64,000 bases of DNA from Ilex aquifolium. Taxonomy: Eukaryota; Streptophyta; Magnoliopsida; Aquifoliales; Aquifoliaceae. Of this stretch, positions 48,895-63,025 are shown in pieces (within the stretch, counting starts at the first letter, position 1; the number at the start of each line of letters is the position of its first letter). A model generated the notes under the pieces. That model was given only the letters and a program-made list of their open reading frames with translations, ran no database searches and was not told the DNA's origin. The DNA is taken from contig OX637395.1 of NCBI GenBank assembly GCA_951799425.1, positions 39,441,175-39,505,174 of the forward strand. Direction: 5' to 3'. Position numbers and translations under genes: made by a program.

Positions 48895-51800
48895 ATGAGT
48901 TTCGATTCGAATCGTTCTGTGAAATCTAAGAGAAGTTTCAATTCGAATCCTTCAAATAGTAGCAATAATACTGCTACAAACAATAGGAAGACGAAAAAGA
49001 CGAACCAGAAAACCTTAGGTATGGCTTGGGGCGCGAATTCTCGATCTTCATCTCGTTCGTCTTTTCGCAATTCACCCTTTTCCGATTTTGGCAGGTATTC
49101 TATCCGTCTTTATTTTTTCTGTTGTGGCATGTTTAATCTTTTTGATGATTTCTTTTAACAACTTCGAAATTGTAGTTACATGACAGTGAAGAATCGGAAA
49201 TTACACGAACAATTTGATGCCGATGCTTCGACGTCTTCTCACAGCGGTTCAAGTGTAGTGAAACCTATTTTTCATGGGGTTTCCATTTTTGTCGATGGAT
49301 TTACTATTCCTTCCAGTCAGGTTTTTGTCGATGAATTTGAGAATTTTATATTTTGTCTTCTATTTGGTTAGGGCATCCAAATCTTTTTACTCTGTTGCAC
49401 ACTCACACTTCCTTCTGTTTAGAAACCAAATAGTTGGTACTATGGAGTTTCGATGTCATTCCATTCTGTTTTGTACAATATTCTTTGCTAGCAGTAAATG
49501 GGTAGTTTTCTTTTAAGCGGGTGAGGGTTCTTGCCAACCATGTTGATATGGAGTTTTCTCAGGAGCTGCGAGGTTACATGTTGAAGTATGGAGGGCGATT
49601 TGAGAATTATTTTTCAAGGCATAGTGTTACACACATAATTTGCAGCCATCTTCCAGACAGTAAAATCAAGAATCTAAGGTTTATTTTAAATTTTAACAAC
49701 TATTGCATCCCTGATTGATTTGTTTGTGTTCTGGTCTTTTATGATTCTTACTGCTGAAACACGTTGATACAGGGCCTTTAGTGGTGGGCTCCCAGTTGTG
49801 AAACCGACATGGGTGTTGGCTTGTGTCGAAGCTAATAAACTTTTGAGCTGTAAGTTCTATTGTTTGGTTGTATGATTTTAATTTTAGTTTGCTATTTGCT
49901 TTCTCTTATTGGAGCGCCGAAAGGAACCAGAAAAGGAAGGGAAAATGTTACATGTTGATTACAGGAGGAAGCATTTTTGAGATTCTTCTATCATGTTTTA
50001 CGTATTTATTTTGTTCTGGAGAAGATTGTACGGGATTGGACACTTGGATTTTTACATGGATCATGAAATAGGTCTGTCATCTTGAAGTTGAAGGAAGAAC
50101 CATTGAGTTTTTTTTAGCATAGGAGTGTATCAGCTCATTTTTTTTTTTGTTTCTCTCGTCCCTTTTGTTTTACAATATTGGGTGCTCTGTAATGAAGACT
50201 ATCATGTTATGCTTCTTCATCTCTAAGGGTTAGTTGGTAATGCTCAGTAATCCAAGATTTATGAACGTGTAGCTCTTTTGTCAATAGAATCATTACAATT
50301 CGTTTCTTGCTAACTGCTTTTAGGGACTTCTTATCAACTTGATCAGCTTGCTAGTGAAACTTCTAACCAGCCTAAGTTATCAGCCTTTTTCGCTTTGAGA
50401 AGCAACCCAGTTTCCGATGTTGCAGCAACTTGTGCTACTAGTCAACTAAATTCTGAAACAGAGGATCCTTTGTTGAAGGGTGGCACAATGAAGGACGCTA
50501 AATTGTCTATGGAGGGTGAACCCACAGAACACACAAGGCAACACTGTTCAGGACCTAATGACATTTTGCCTGAGAACTCTGGCGAAGAATTATTTGGAGC
50601 GCCAACTTGCAGAAATGGAAGCCATTGTGAGGTGAACATGAATGAACCAGGTGATGTTGCTAAGGTCGATCAGAGCAGTGTTGAAATTCAACCTCAGTGT
50701 AGTCCCTGTAGGACTTCTGCTTCAGTTAGTAGCTACTGCTTAGACAATCAACATACTAAAGAATTATCAAGTTCGACAATTGTCCAGCGTCATTCAACTC
50801 TTGAGGATCCCAATTTTGTGGAAAATTATTTCAAGGTAAAAAGATTGAAATGAGAATTGTCCTTATTTATTATCTTTTGCATTGATTCTGTTCAACCCAT
50901 ATTTGATGTGTTGATTTACATCAGCTTTTGCACAAAGATCTACATATTTTGTATTGGTTTTGCAAATGCCTCTATGAAACTTGTGGAAGCTCAAAAGAAT
51001 TCTTGGCTGTCATTGAACTTCTTTTTCAATTTAAATTTAAATTGTAATTTGGCTGTGCTAATATAGTTTCTTTTATGAATATGACAAAGGAGAAGTCATG
51101 AAAACAAATGTTCGTGTGTGGAGAACAGAAAGAGAGGGAAAGAGAGAGAGAGAGAGGGAGAATTTGTGTGTGTGAGGAATCAATATATCAGCCATTCTAC
51201 ATTTCTACCTTCTGAGTAAATTTATTTAGCTTTGAATTATTGCCATAATGGAAAAGCTTGCGTGGGTATAGCGGTGTTTTTTTAGAGTGGGACACTGACA
51301 CATATGGACAAACTCTTTTCATTTCCTGTTTCCAGTTCCTTCTTCTGCAGCCTTGTTTCCCTTTGAAGAATTTCTAATTGTATGTCTGTTGACTTGCTTT
51401 CATTGGACTATCCTGTTTCTCTATTTTGTCTACTTCCTTCATCATAGTGATTCCACCAGGCTTCAATTTTAGTTGAATCAGTAGCTCTTTTTTTTTCTCC
51501 AGAAAATCTTGACATGTATGTATTACATTGCATGGTAATAGTGATGTATACTCAATAATGTGCTGCTATTCTCTATTGTTATAATATTGAAAAGTACTTC
51601 AGCGGGGCCTTGTTCTAGACCATCCTCAGCCGGATTTGGCTTTTGCAGTACTCTAGGCTGCATTTCATTGGTACTTGGAGAAATCGGTATCGTAAGCATT
51701 TTCCCCACTTTTCTAAGGAATTCAAATGCACAAGTCCCAATATTGGTGCTTCCTCTGTGTCTCAGAAGACTGCGATTATCCACGTGGACATGGTAATCCC

Positions 51801-54800
51801 CGCATTTTGGTTTCCTATAAATTTTGATTTAGCTGTCTTCTCTTCTCTTTTCTTTTTCTATGTAAATTGGGGGTAACTGCTCTATATTACGGTAAGTATT
51901 TAGGTGCAATATCACAATTTCACTTGTAAAATGGGAGGGGTAATTTATTTAACAGTTCCTGGAGCAAGTTTTCCTTAGCGAACATTGAATATTGGTGTTG
52001 ATGATTATATTATGTTTCAGGATTGCTTTTTTGTCTCAGTGGTCATCAGGAATTTTCCTGAATTACGGGATAAGCCTGTAGCTGTTTGTCATTCAGATAA
52101 TCCACGTGGAACTGCTGAAATCTCATCTGCAAATTACCCTGCTCGAGATCATGGTTAGTCCTTGTGCTGAGCAATGTCCATTCCATTCAGATTCTCGATG
52201 CATGTTCCAAGTCTTTTATGCCGTTGTGTAAATGATAAGTTGTGTTTTTTCAGGAGTACGGGCTGGAATATTTGTTAGGGATGCCAAAGCTCTTTGTCCT
52301 CATCTTGTCATTTTTCCTTATGACTTTGATGCTTATGAGGAGGTATACATTTGTGGAGTACTTTTAAGTGTTGAATTTCATATATATGGATGAGGAAATG
52401 CTACTCACTTTCTCTTTTTATATCATTTTAGTTATATGGGATACTTGGACTTATACGATCTATTGGACTATTTTGCAGGTGGCCGATCAATTTTATAACA
52501 TCTTGCACAAACACTGCAACAAAGTGCAGGTCTGCCCGTGGAAATGCCTTTCTACAAACCACACATTTGTTTGTTGTATCGTTCTTGAATAGACAACTTT
52601 TACGAATACAGGCTGTGAGCTGTGACGAGGCATTTTTAGATGTCGCAATGGCAGATGTAGAAGACCCTGTGATTTTAGCTTCAATTATCAGGAAGGAGAT
52701 TTTTGAAATTACAAAATGCAGTGCAAGTGCTGGAATAGCAGGGAATATGCTTATGGCACGCCTTGCCACGAGAAGTGCTAAACCGGATGGTCAATGCTAC
52801 ATTCCTCTTGAGAAGGTACAAGCTCATCAATGTTCAATATTGTTTAATATGTTCCATTTATTTAAACATTTGGATGTTCCTTGGGCCCTAATATTTTGTG
52901 GCAAGTCTAGTGTTTAGATTTTCATTATCAATGATTGCCCAAACCTTTTTAAAGTTTTCTGGAAGCCACTGATTCTTTGGTCATTTCCCTGGTTGTGCAT
53001 ATGTTTTCATGCGTGACAATCAGGAGCACCGGCTAATTCATTGTCGAGCTGATCATTTTGATGCTTTTGTTACCTGTAATCTATATGCGCGCTGAGAGGG
53101 AATTAGAAATTCAAGAATACAATTGGAAGATCAATTTTTTTTTTATGTAGGCAAACTAGTTTAAAAGCGGAATCCAAAGAAGGTAGAGAAGGTTGTGTAA
53201 AATGACAAGGAAATATAAGAGGGAATGATAATAGAGAACATAAAGAATGGGGAAAAGAGGATTATAGTTACATGTTACTATCCTGCGATGCATGTGATTT
53301 GATTATTTGAAAGGAGGAAGCGTGGGAGGGGAAAGCCTGGTGTCACACCTAAAAGGTAGAAAGAGATTGGAAGGTTCCTATGCTTCACACCTAATAGATG
53401 ATGCTCAACATCACAAACAATAGAGTTCAACTATCTCTTTATCCTTTTGTTATGACCCATGGACAAGAGCCTAACATACATGGCAGCCCACTAATATGGA
53501 CCATAGACAAAACTACTAATGTGTCCTTGTGTCAGTATAGGGACTCCACTTGATTGAAACATGAACAATACAATAAATAACTGAAAATTTGCTCGTGTGC
53601 ATCATTGATTGAGATTAAGTAAAATTTCCAACTCCCTAATGCCTATTTTCTTTGAGGATATTTTTTGGATCAGTTACAGTCTGCATGAACTCTTTTTACG
53701 TATGAAATTGATACATTGTGCTTCCAGCGATGCATCTAGGTTTATCCTGCCAAGAGTAGCATACATTTTTTTGCCCATTGGGCATGTTTTATTTTCTTCG
53801 TGGAGGGAATTCTAAGGTAATTTGTTTAACTTATAATTATATCCATCTCACAATACTGTTGGTTTTTTACATACTGAGTGATAATTTTTTGTTTTGTCCA
53901 TTCATTTTATTATGTATGGAATTGATAACAGTCCTACTACTGTTTTTGTGCTTTCTTTATTGTAAAGTTCCCACCACCCTATAATTTAATGCTTCTTTAT
54001 TTTAGCCAGCATTTTCTGAAGAAGATTTGAACAAATTTTGGATGACTGATGTTTTGTCACCTTACAGTTTGTGATGTATTTCAGGTGGATGATTATTTGA
54101 ATGAACTTCCAATCAAGGCACTTCCAGGAATTGGTCATGTTTTGGAGGAAAAATTGAAAAGGAGGCAAGTTAAAACTTGCGGACAACTGCAAATGATTCC
54201 CAAGGTTTTCTCTTGTTACATTTATGATATCAATTCTTCTGCTCGTGAGCAAATGTTGAGTAGATGGTGATATTTAATAATTGGCTTGCAATTTTTGTTT
54301 TGACTATCTTACCCAGCATCTTCCTGCTACTGTAATGACTGTTTTCTTGGATTAGATTGAGTTTTTGTGAGTACTACCCATTCCCAAGTCTGCTTTCGTT
54401 TTCTATCTTCTACGATTTTGTCTATCTTGTACTTTGTACCTTTGTCAAAGGTTAAGTTATTATTGGTTCCGATTACCATGGATTGGTGTTCAGTTTCTTT
54501 ATTGTTGGAAACGTGGAGCAAAAATTGACCCTTATATTGTTGTTATTGTTTGTTGGTATTCTACCCTTCATGATATGTTCCGTACAGCAGCATTAAGGAA
54601 CCATGATATGTTATCAAGAAAAACAATATTATTATGTGGAACAAGATTTTTTTTCTAGTTTTGGATCTAGATATGGTGCATGCTTCAAGGGTCTATTACA
54701 CGTATTGCCCTCTATAAGAAGAAGGGTGACAAGGAAAGAAGCACAAACTCGTATATAGTAAACCCTATCGGCAATTTGTCATAGTGTTGTCCCTATGCCT

Positions 54801-57800
54801 TGTCAATGTATTAATACAATCCGTGCAACCGGACAATCTTTATTCCCCATTTGAATAAACGTACTCCTAGTTACAAAACATTTCTCCTCTTGCTTTTTCT
54901 TTCCCTTTATGTCTCACTTTCTCTCACTCATGAATGGCCACTCACCCATCTCCACCCCACATGTGGATCAAATTGATACGACCAAAGCAATTGTTGCTCA
55001 AATTAACTACAGCACATTAGTTCCTTTGCAATTTATTTGGTCACATCAAGGCTCTACGAGGAATACTTTCTATTCTAATGTGGGTTGACTAATTGTGGGA
55101 TTGATATCATGAAACTGTGCATGTTGTGTGAACGAGTAGGGATGATGTCAGTAATGTATAATTGTTTGAAGCCTGTGGTGAATTATGTTTTGTGAGGTTG
55201 TGCATGCTGCTTGATGGTTTGGATGAGTATGTTGCGTATGTCTTAATTTTTAACTGGAACTAAGTAACAGGATTGGTCAGTGAAAGCCTTATGTGCATAC
55301 AGTAAAATCTTCTTTTCTATATGACTCTTGAATTTCATCAATTGATGTCTCTAGAGGTCTGGTGCATTAGCTTTATGTCAATTATTTTCGTATTGTTGGA
55401 TGTGCGATAGCTTTTGTTGAAATTCTTGTAAGTGATGTATCAGTGAATTATTTGATTGGGTGTTGCATAAAGGGAGTCTTTCGTCCTTGTAATGCTTCTT
55501 ACTGTACTAGCTATTGATGTTTGTTCAACAACCAAACAAACTACTCTAAAAGCTTAAAGCTGTTAGAGAAGGTGTAAGTGAAGTATATATACTTAAACAC
55601 GCCCCCTCGTGTGCAGTCTAGTTTTTGGGCCTGGTACATGAAAACCTTTTAATAATTAGGGTGGTGGCGAGCCTCAGGACCTGCTGCTCTAATTCTATGT
55701 TAACCAACTACTCTAAAAGCTTAAGTTGGTAGAGAGGGTGTAAGTTAAGTATATATACTTCTGAAGTGTGGAAGTATCTAGTAGGCTTTTCTATGTGTTA
55801 TTGGCCATGATCCATTTGAAGTTTTTCTCAAAATCGTGCTTGATTGTTATGCTATTGGAATCTTATGTTATTTACTGTGCACCTTTTTCTTGGCCTTTCC
55901 AGGAATCTCTTCGAAAGGATTTCGGTATTAAAACTGGTGATATGCTATGGAGTTATAGTAGAGGGATAGATAATCGGCTGGTTGGAGTTATTCAGGTTTG
56001 GTAAATAATGTTATCTTATTTGACTGGTTAGGCACCTTATAAGAAACATCCTATTCCCCCACAATAGTCTATGATTGCCGATTTAAGTTGCATACCTGAT
56101 ACCTGTCTGCAGAATAGCCATATGCTCTTGTGGAAAATTGACCCATCTGTTGTTAGGTCATGCCAACTATTAACATTATCTAGTGTCAGTAGCTCATCAT
56201 CAATTGGTTTTGAACTACACATGATTACATCTTATTGGACTATCAACATTAGTGCTAACCCCCTATGATTGCTAAGCCAAAAGGACAAATAAGTGCACTC
56301 CCATGTAATTATCCTGTTTTAGTTTGACATAATTATAAAATGAACGATGTCCTGGGAGTTAGGCCGAATTAGGATGCCAGGAAGTATTATATTGACATGA
56401 TTCCCAAAAAGAAGATAAAGGGGAAAAAGGAAAAAATGGACTAGGTTGGAACTAACAGAAGATCCACAATATCACATGGAAAATCTGATCTTATAATCTT
56501 GTATCAGAGAAAATTGTTCCTGTGGATGTGTGGTGTTGTGGATGGTAGTGGTTGAGAGAAGTTTTGGGTTGTGGTGCATTATCTCGAAACATTGGACTGC
56601 AATTTAGGGAACTCAATCTTACTAGGTCTTGTATAATATTTGCTGATTGAAAGTATCTTATACTTTATATGCATTGCTTGTTTATTGAGGTTAATCAACT
56701 TAATCTAATGTCTATCTTTGCAATATTATTTTTTTACCTTTATTTCTGCCAATGTACACTTGATGTTCTCTGTAGGAAAGCAAGTCCATAGGTGCTGATG
56801 TCAACTGGGGTGTGAGATTCAACGATTTGAAAGATGTACGTATTTTGTTCTAGAAGCCACTATCCCCCCTGGTTTAATTTGTTTAACTGTTGACATTTGT
56901 TGATTTCAGAGTCAACATTTCCTCATGAACCTTTGCAAGGAGGTCGCATTGCGTTTACAGGGAAGTGGAGTACAAGGGCGCACTTTTACCCTGAAGGTTT
57001 TCCTCATCTGATGATCCTTGCAATTGAACATTCTCACTGTTTAATTTCTGAATTTGGTTTATACTGTCAAGATTTCCTAATAACTTAACAGCTGTTTTGT
57101 TGTTATTTATTTTAATTACTATAATATCTCATGAGCTAAGATCAAGAATTCTCTGGTCAATGCGATGCATTGGTTTAGATAAAGAAGCGAAGAAATGATG
57201 CTGGGGAACCAAGGAAGTATATGGGCTGTGGGGACTGTGAGAACCTGAGCCATTCTACAACGGTAGCAATTGCCGGAAGCATATCTTACTACAGCATTAT
57301 ATTTTTCACTTTATTCATCTTTAGAACTTTTGATCTTTGTATCTCATTTTTTAACCACATTGGTTAAATGATAGGTTCCAGTGGCTACTGATGAAGTGGA
57401 AGTTCTCCAAAGGATAACCATACAGCTCTTTGGGTCTTTCCACATAGGTAAGTTACTTTTAACTAATTCTTATTCTTATTTCTCTTCTAGGTAATAAGTA
57501 CAACAACTTTCTAGTTCTTTTCTTTTTTGTCCCCTCCAAATCAAAAATGGAATTAAATCTCTGTGAATGTATGGATTTTGAGAAGGTGAAGATTAGAAAT
57601 TAATGTGCTTTTTGTTCGAACCTTGAAGGGGTGCCAAATTAGGATAATAAAAGTGGAGTTCAACTGTGATTATTGATCAATTGATCATGCAAATTGAGAC
57701 CAAAAAATGCAGAAGGAAAGATGATCGAGTTAATTTCTGTGAAGGGGGCTACTAGGACCAGAGGACTTAAAATATTGTGAAAGAATGCTGGTAGACGTGG

Positions 57801-58042
57801 TGAGAAAAGAAGTGATGCCAATGATCCAACAAATGTTCTGGTGATATAGATTTAGATCATTGTGTATAGGTTTATTTGCAATTATATCCTTTGACTTCTG
57901 ATAAGATCTTTCTTGACTGTGAATTTAAAAAACAAAGCCTTGCCTAACTTTAAGGGTTGATACTTATCTAGCCCAGTTGATACTTTTTTCATGGTCTTGG
58001 CCTTTAGGTAGTTCTTTTTTTTTGGGTGGGTGTGTTGTTTTT

Positions 58043-58073
<31 letters not shown>

Positions 58074-61000
58074 GGGGTCTGTCATGCCTCATTTTAAGAA
58101 ATTTTTTGTTAGGACTAATCAATTTGGCATTGGGGTTGGAAATTGTAACGTACGCATATTGTTTGTTGTGTGCTATAGCAATTTTGAACCTGTTTCTTTT
58201 GTAGTTCTTTTGTCTGCTCTTTTGACTTGTCTAACTTTAACCTGTGATTATTTTTATGCAGATGTCAAGGATATCCGGGGAATGGGCTTACAGGTTTCCA
58301 AACTTGAAAGCACAGATACTACCAAGCAAGGTTTGTGTTTTGTGATTCTGAATAGCAGTAACCTGTAGGTGAACTGCTGTTTTATATTGGTGTTTGCAAT
58401 ATGCTGGCTTGTTCTTCTACATGGTTGTTGTCCATTGCTTGATGAATCTTTTACAATCTGGTTGTCTTCGATAATCTCTAAAATTCAACACTGTGTATTG
58501 ACTTTGGATTCAAGGGCATGAAAGAAACACTATCCGCTCTTGGCTCGTCTCTGCCTCAGCAAGCACCAGAGAACCATGTAAAATAGATGAGAGTGCCAAT
58601 AGAGGTATTGTGAATATTTTTTTTTTCCTGATGAATTTTTTACAGAAATTGAAGAATTGATGTTGCTCGCTTATTGTTATGGTCTAATCCAATCGTGCGA
58701 GGTTGTGCAGCTCGAAATTGAATGTGGATAATGCAGCACTCCCACGCTAAATATTGTGATCTTAATCTAAAATGCTGATTAGGGTCCATCGTAGTTGGGA
58801 TGCATTCTTCTTGTCATCGTATTTTTTTTTTATTTTTTATTTTCATAAAATATTGCTCCTGCTGATTAATTAGTATATTTACTGTTCAATGCATCTTTTT
58901 GAACTAGTACAAATGGTGCACCTGCAACATACCTAGTTATTCAATCAACTAGCATTTATAGATAGGCTTTATTTAATATTTTACTTTGAACTTCAGTGTA
59001 AAATATCTTGACATTGAAACTTCTTTGTTTTTTTGGAATTACTAAAATATGCTCAGTTTTTGAATTGATTTCTTTTGAGGAGAATTTTAAACCGGTGCAT
59101 TTCTTCTTTTAATTAACTTCAAGCTGCCAAAACTTTAATGTGACAAACTTGGAAATAATGCTCAACCTGTAGTAGAAGAGGGTCGTGTGCAGGGAAGGGG
59201 AAATAGAGATATTTATGTATATGCTTCTAGAGATATTTATGCATGTCTTATATTTATAAATTATTCTGCTGTTGACTTGATTAATTTAAGATGAACTGGA
59301 ATTTTACGTCTTTCCTTGATCTTGTCATGTGACAGATTTTGAGAAACAGAGTATTGATGGAAACTTTGTTCAGTTGTGCAATGATTCAAGTGGGCCTTCG
59401 GTTAATCTGTCCAATGGCGAAGCTCGTGTAAACCATGATTCAACACTGCCACCTTTATGTGATCTAGATATGGGAGTTATAGAGAATCTCCCTCTGGAAC
59501 TTTTTTCAGAGATTAATGATATGTATGGTGGGAAGTTGTTTAGTTTCATTTCAAAAAATAAAGGCAAAAGTGTTGATGTTGGTAATCTGTCTACTACAGT
59601 AGTTGAAGGTAACTTTTCCACGCTAGTTGTTTAGAGCAGATTATGTGTGTTTTTTTTACAATTGCCTGATTGACATGTTGATTAGGCAATGTAGGGGTAA
59701 TGAGCAAGGGAAAGGGACCTCTTCTCTCTCATCTGGCCCCTCCAAGTAAAATCTTTACAGATAATGAGGTATTCTTTGTTATCAAAGCTTGTTTCTTTTA
59801 CAGCATTTTGTTCGATTTCTCTTCTTTTAGTGTGCTGTTTTGTGAAATCAGTTAAAGAATCCTGTAGTGTTGCATACATTATTGTCTGTTTTCACCAACC
59901 TTGTGGTTAGGACTATTTTTTTATCTGTTGGGCTTGTCCCACTCTGTTGTCTACCCTTAGATTGGTCTGATTGGACTGAACAGGCCGATTCAGGGTTCCG
60001 ACTCTTGCTACATGTTGGGTCCTTACAAACATACTTGGTTGGACTCTTAGTCAAGTTGGATTTGGATTTAGGTTGAACATGGTTCCAGTCTAAGAAGTAC
60101 GGACACGGATACGGGACATAGATACGATACGACACGGACATGCTGACATGAAATTTTTCAAAAAAGTAGGATACAGAAACGTGACGTTGAGGATATGTAA
60201 AACCATTTAATGAAATAAAAATATTATCATAATAAAAAATACAATATAAGATATATTGATACACATTCAACATTAACATCCATGATCCAACAATTAATGA
60301 CTACTACAACTTTTATTTTCAAAAATATTCTTCCTTGTAACACTAATTTTCATCAATTTCAAAGAGTCCCAATTTTGTAACCCCATTTTTTCTCACATTA
60401 CTTTTATATTAAAAGTTCTTTTCATTTGTAAATGAGTTCGTATTCGTATCCAAAATTATGTTACATACTTACCTTCATGTCCTATATTCAATGTAGTGAT
60501 TATAACTCATTTTATATTGTAACTTTGACTCATATTTCTTTAAAATTACAAAAATAACTCTTAATTATAAAGTTATCTGAAAAGTTTTGAGCATGTTGGT
60601 CGCGTGTCCCCAACGTGTCCTGAGCGTGTACCCAACGTGTCTTGAAAAATATTTAACAATAAAAAAATCGGACACTCATTTTAGTGTGTCTGACATGTGT
60701 CAGAGCTTGTCAGAAGCGTGTCCGTGTCCGACACCGGCACTCTGGCCAAAATGAAGTGTCCATGCTTCCTAGGTTCCAGTGTTATGCTGGATTTTTCTGG
60801 TTTTTGAAACAGATATAAAGCTTCTGAGTCGGATCAGCCCCAATTATTTTTACCCGAAGCACAGTCTTCGTCGTCACTACCACAGTCTAATTTAAACCTA
60901 ACTTCCAAACGACAGCTAGAACAAAGTTCACCACCAACAACAGTTAGGCCAGACAACATTCACGTAGAATCAGCTTCAAAAACTGGCCATGACTATGTTG

Positions 61001-63025
61001 GTTGATGCTGTTGACTAATCTGCTTCAATGCTGACCCTTCTTTACTTTGCACCCAGCAACTGGAAACAACAATGATGTCCAAGGAACATAGACAATGAAA
61101 GTAAGATCTGATCATTAACTGCCGGTGGTAACAACTCTGTTCCGAAGCTTTTGAACCAACAAAAAAACACGACGACTGTGAGACCCAAGACATCCATTGA
61201 ACTTGAACTTTGCTTCCATTACCCATAACTCAAAAGCGTGTCAGACTGAAGTGAACTTCGACCAATCAGTCACAGTGGCAATTGATGTTGGCGAACAATG
61301 ATTCAGACGGCATTTGGGAGTATGGTCGAGGTGGAAAACGAGTGATATGGAAACAGTTTAGGATGAGGCAACTGTAACAGCATAACAAAGATGTTAGGCA
61401 TGGCTGAGATGTGGAACAACAGAGGCAACAAATGTTGTCAGAAAATAAATTGGAATTGGGCTCTAATACCAATTCATGATGGAAAAGAGGAAGAATAGAC
61501 TGAGGGAAATTCAAGAGGAAGTATAGAAAAAAATCAATTAGAAGTTAGAACACAAGGAAAAGTTTTGGAGCTCCTCCAATGCAATTCAATATTTCAGTCA
61601 ATATCAAGTCTTCTCTAAGCCCTTTACATATAAGGTTGTTTCATTTAAATAAACTCAATTAATAATGTTGTTGATTGATCTCATCCTCGAATTCACAACC
61701 TCATTGTTTTTTGTTAGTAGCCCAACACTTTTTATCATTGTTGTAGGCAGTTGCCTTTGCTTCAAGTTGAAATCCCTTTGGTTTGATTTTGCTTGGGGAC
61801 TTCTTCATTAGAGATCCTCATGAAGGATGGCGGCATACTACCATTGGATTCATCTATAGTTATGCCAACTTTAAAATTCTCCATAGTTACAAGTTACAAC
61901 ACCTGTTTTTTTCCTTTGGCTTGCTTTCTGATTTAGTATTTTCCTTCAAATTATACTTTTCAATAGGTGATATTTGAGACTTTCTGATAGGTATTCAAAA
62001 AATTGACATAAAAGGCCAAAAGATGGGGGTCTGTTTCATTTTCACGTGATGTCAATAACAGGGCATGAGAAACTTGCAGCATTTAAAACTTTTGCTAGAA
62101 AAGTCATTTTTTTTAATTTAAAATTTAGTGCTCAACAAACCTCTTTGTTTGCTGTGTGATTGCAGTAGTACCATTTTTCATCTTCTAGTCCTGAAATTGA
62201 TTCATTAGTATGTGTTTTCATCTTCTGGTAACTGAAATTGATTCATCATTGTCTTCTATTTCTTGTTCTCTAGACAGCGCAAGCTTTGGACAGAGACATT
62301 AGTGCTGAAAATTTGCATGTTGAATCACTTGTTCAGTATGAAATAGAACAGGTTTCTTTATCTCTTTACGCTGATTGTTACTCTATTAATATTTCTTGTG
62401 CTGATTTACTCTGGTGCTTTTGCTAGGGAAAGTGTAATACAGGTAAAGAAATTCAGGAAGCACCTCTTTCTGGGTCAGGGACCTCAAATGTGGGTACCTC
62501 TACTTCAGTTCCTGCAGAAATCGACCTAATGCCCTCGTCTCTTAGTCAAGTAGATATCTCAGTGTTGCAACAATTGCCTGAAGAATTGAAAGTTGATATA
62601 CTTGAGCATCTGCCTGCTCATAGAAGGCAAGAATGTATGCCAGATGCTTCTTTGGGTCCTTTTATGTCCAATCCTCAAGAGTCATCTGGGGCAAATTGTA
62701 CTGAGAAAAAGACCGGAACAAGCAATTATGTTTCAAGTAGTGAGCTTTGGGTTGGAAAGCCACCACAGTGGGTTGAAAAGTTCCAAGTCAGCAATTGTTG
62801 GATATTGAATATTTTTGCGGAAATCTATTGCAGATCAGGGTCTACTGGTTATTTATCTTCTCTACTGCAGCAGATAATGTCTGAGACTCGACTTTCTCAG
62901 TGTGCAAGTATGGATGGATGGGATGATGCAATTAGCTGCTTTTGCGAGCTCTTGAAGCAATATATTAAACTAAAAATAGAAGCAGATATTGAGGAGATCT
63001 ATGTTTGTTTTCGTGTTCTAAGAAG
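48895..63025 (+). CDS. REV1: DNA repair protein REV1 (Y-family polymerase), last exon not found
   Basis: Translesion deoxycytidyl transferase and scaffold for other bypass polymerases, nuclear. 22 exons: 48895-49094, 49176-49320, 49563-49678, 49773-49849, 50324-50835, 51649-51792, 52021-52153, 52254-52342, 52479-52529, 52612-52815, 54085-54204, 55903-55995, 56776-56835, 56910-56996, 57179-57262, 57375-57447, 58262-58330, 58515-58604, 59336-59608, 59686-59768, 62274-62351, 62427-63025. Phases are consistent throughout: 1126 codons plus 2 bases, and a terminal exon is still due (Arabidopsis 1105 aa in total). Domains: NQKTLGMAWGAN N-terminal motif; BRCT about 98-180; catalytic HVDMDCFF (Asp397, Asp399) and SCDEAFLD (Asp494, Glu495); ubiquitin-binding motifs about 824-850 and 960-990; C-terminal partner-binding domain from about 1030. 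All catalytic residues are intact. Confidence 0.93.
55544..55762. repeat. Pair of short direct repeats in REV1 intron 11
   Basis: ACTACTCTAAAAGCTTAA(A)G...GTGTAAGT(G/T)AAGTATATATACTT occurs near 55544-55600 and again near 55705-55762. Probably remnants of a dispersed repeat. Confidence 0.7.
58038..58077. repeat. T15-G25 homopolymer junction in REV1 intron 16
   Basis: Fifteen T (58038-58052) followed directly by 25 G (58053-58077), on the sense strand of REV1, between exons 16 and 17. Confidence 0.9.
60090..60772. mobile_element. hAT-type MITE in REV1 intron 20
   Basis: A 683-bp element with imperfect terminal inverted repeats, CTAAGAAGTACGG at the left and the complement of CTAGGAAGCATGG at the right. 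It is flanked by a perfect 8-bp duplication GTTCCAGT (60082-60089, 60773-60780), as made by hAT transposases. The subterminal regions are rich in CGGACACG/CGTGTCC words. No coding capacity. Confidence 0.85.
60781..61727 (-). mobile_element. Partial copia-like retrotransposon in REV1 intron 20
   Basis: On the minus strand a 251-bp LTR-like segment (61477-61727, TGTTGGGCTA...CCATCA) is followed by TGGTATTAGAGC (61460-61471), close to the initiator-methionine tRNA primer site TGGTATCAGAGC. About 680 bp of internal-like sequence follows with no intact frame, and no second LTR is found. Family assignment rests mainly on the primer site. Confidence 0.45.

Noticed and set aside
60781..61000. Open plus-strand reading rich in Ser/Gln in REV1 intron 20
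   Set aside because: No splice sites matching REV1 phase; it lies within the copia-like fragment.
62274..62351. Apparent stop in REV1 exon 21 if joined directly to exon 19
   Set aside because: An intervening exon at 59686-59768 (83 nt) restores phase 0, and exon 21 is then fully open.
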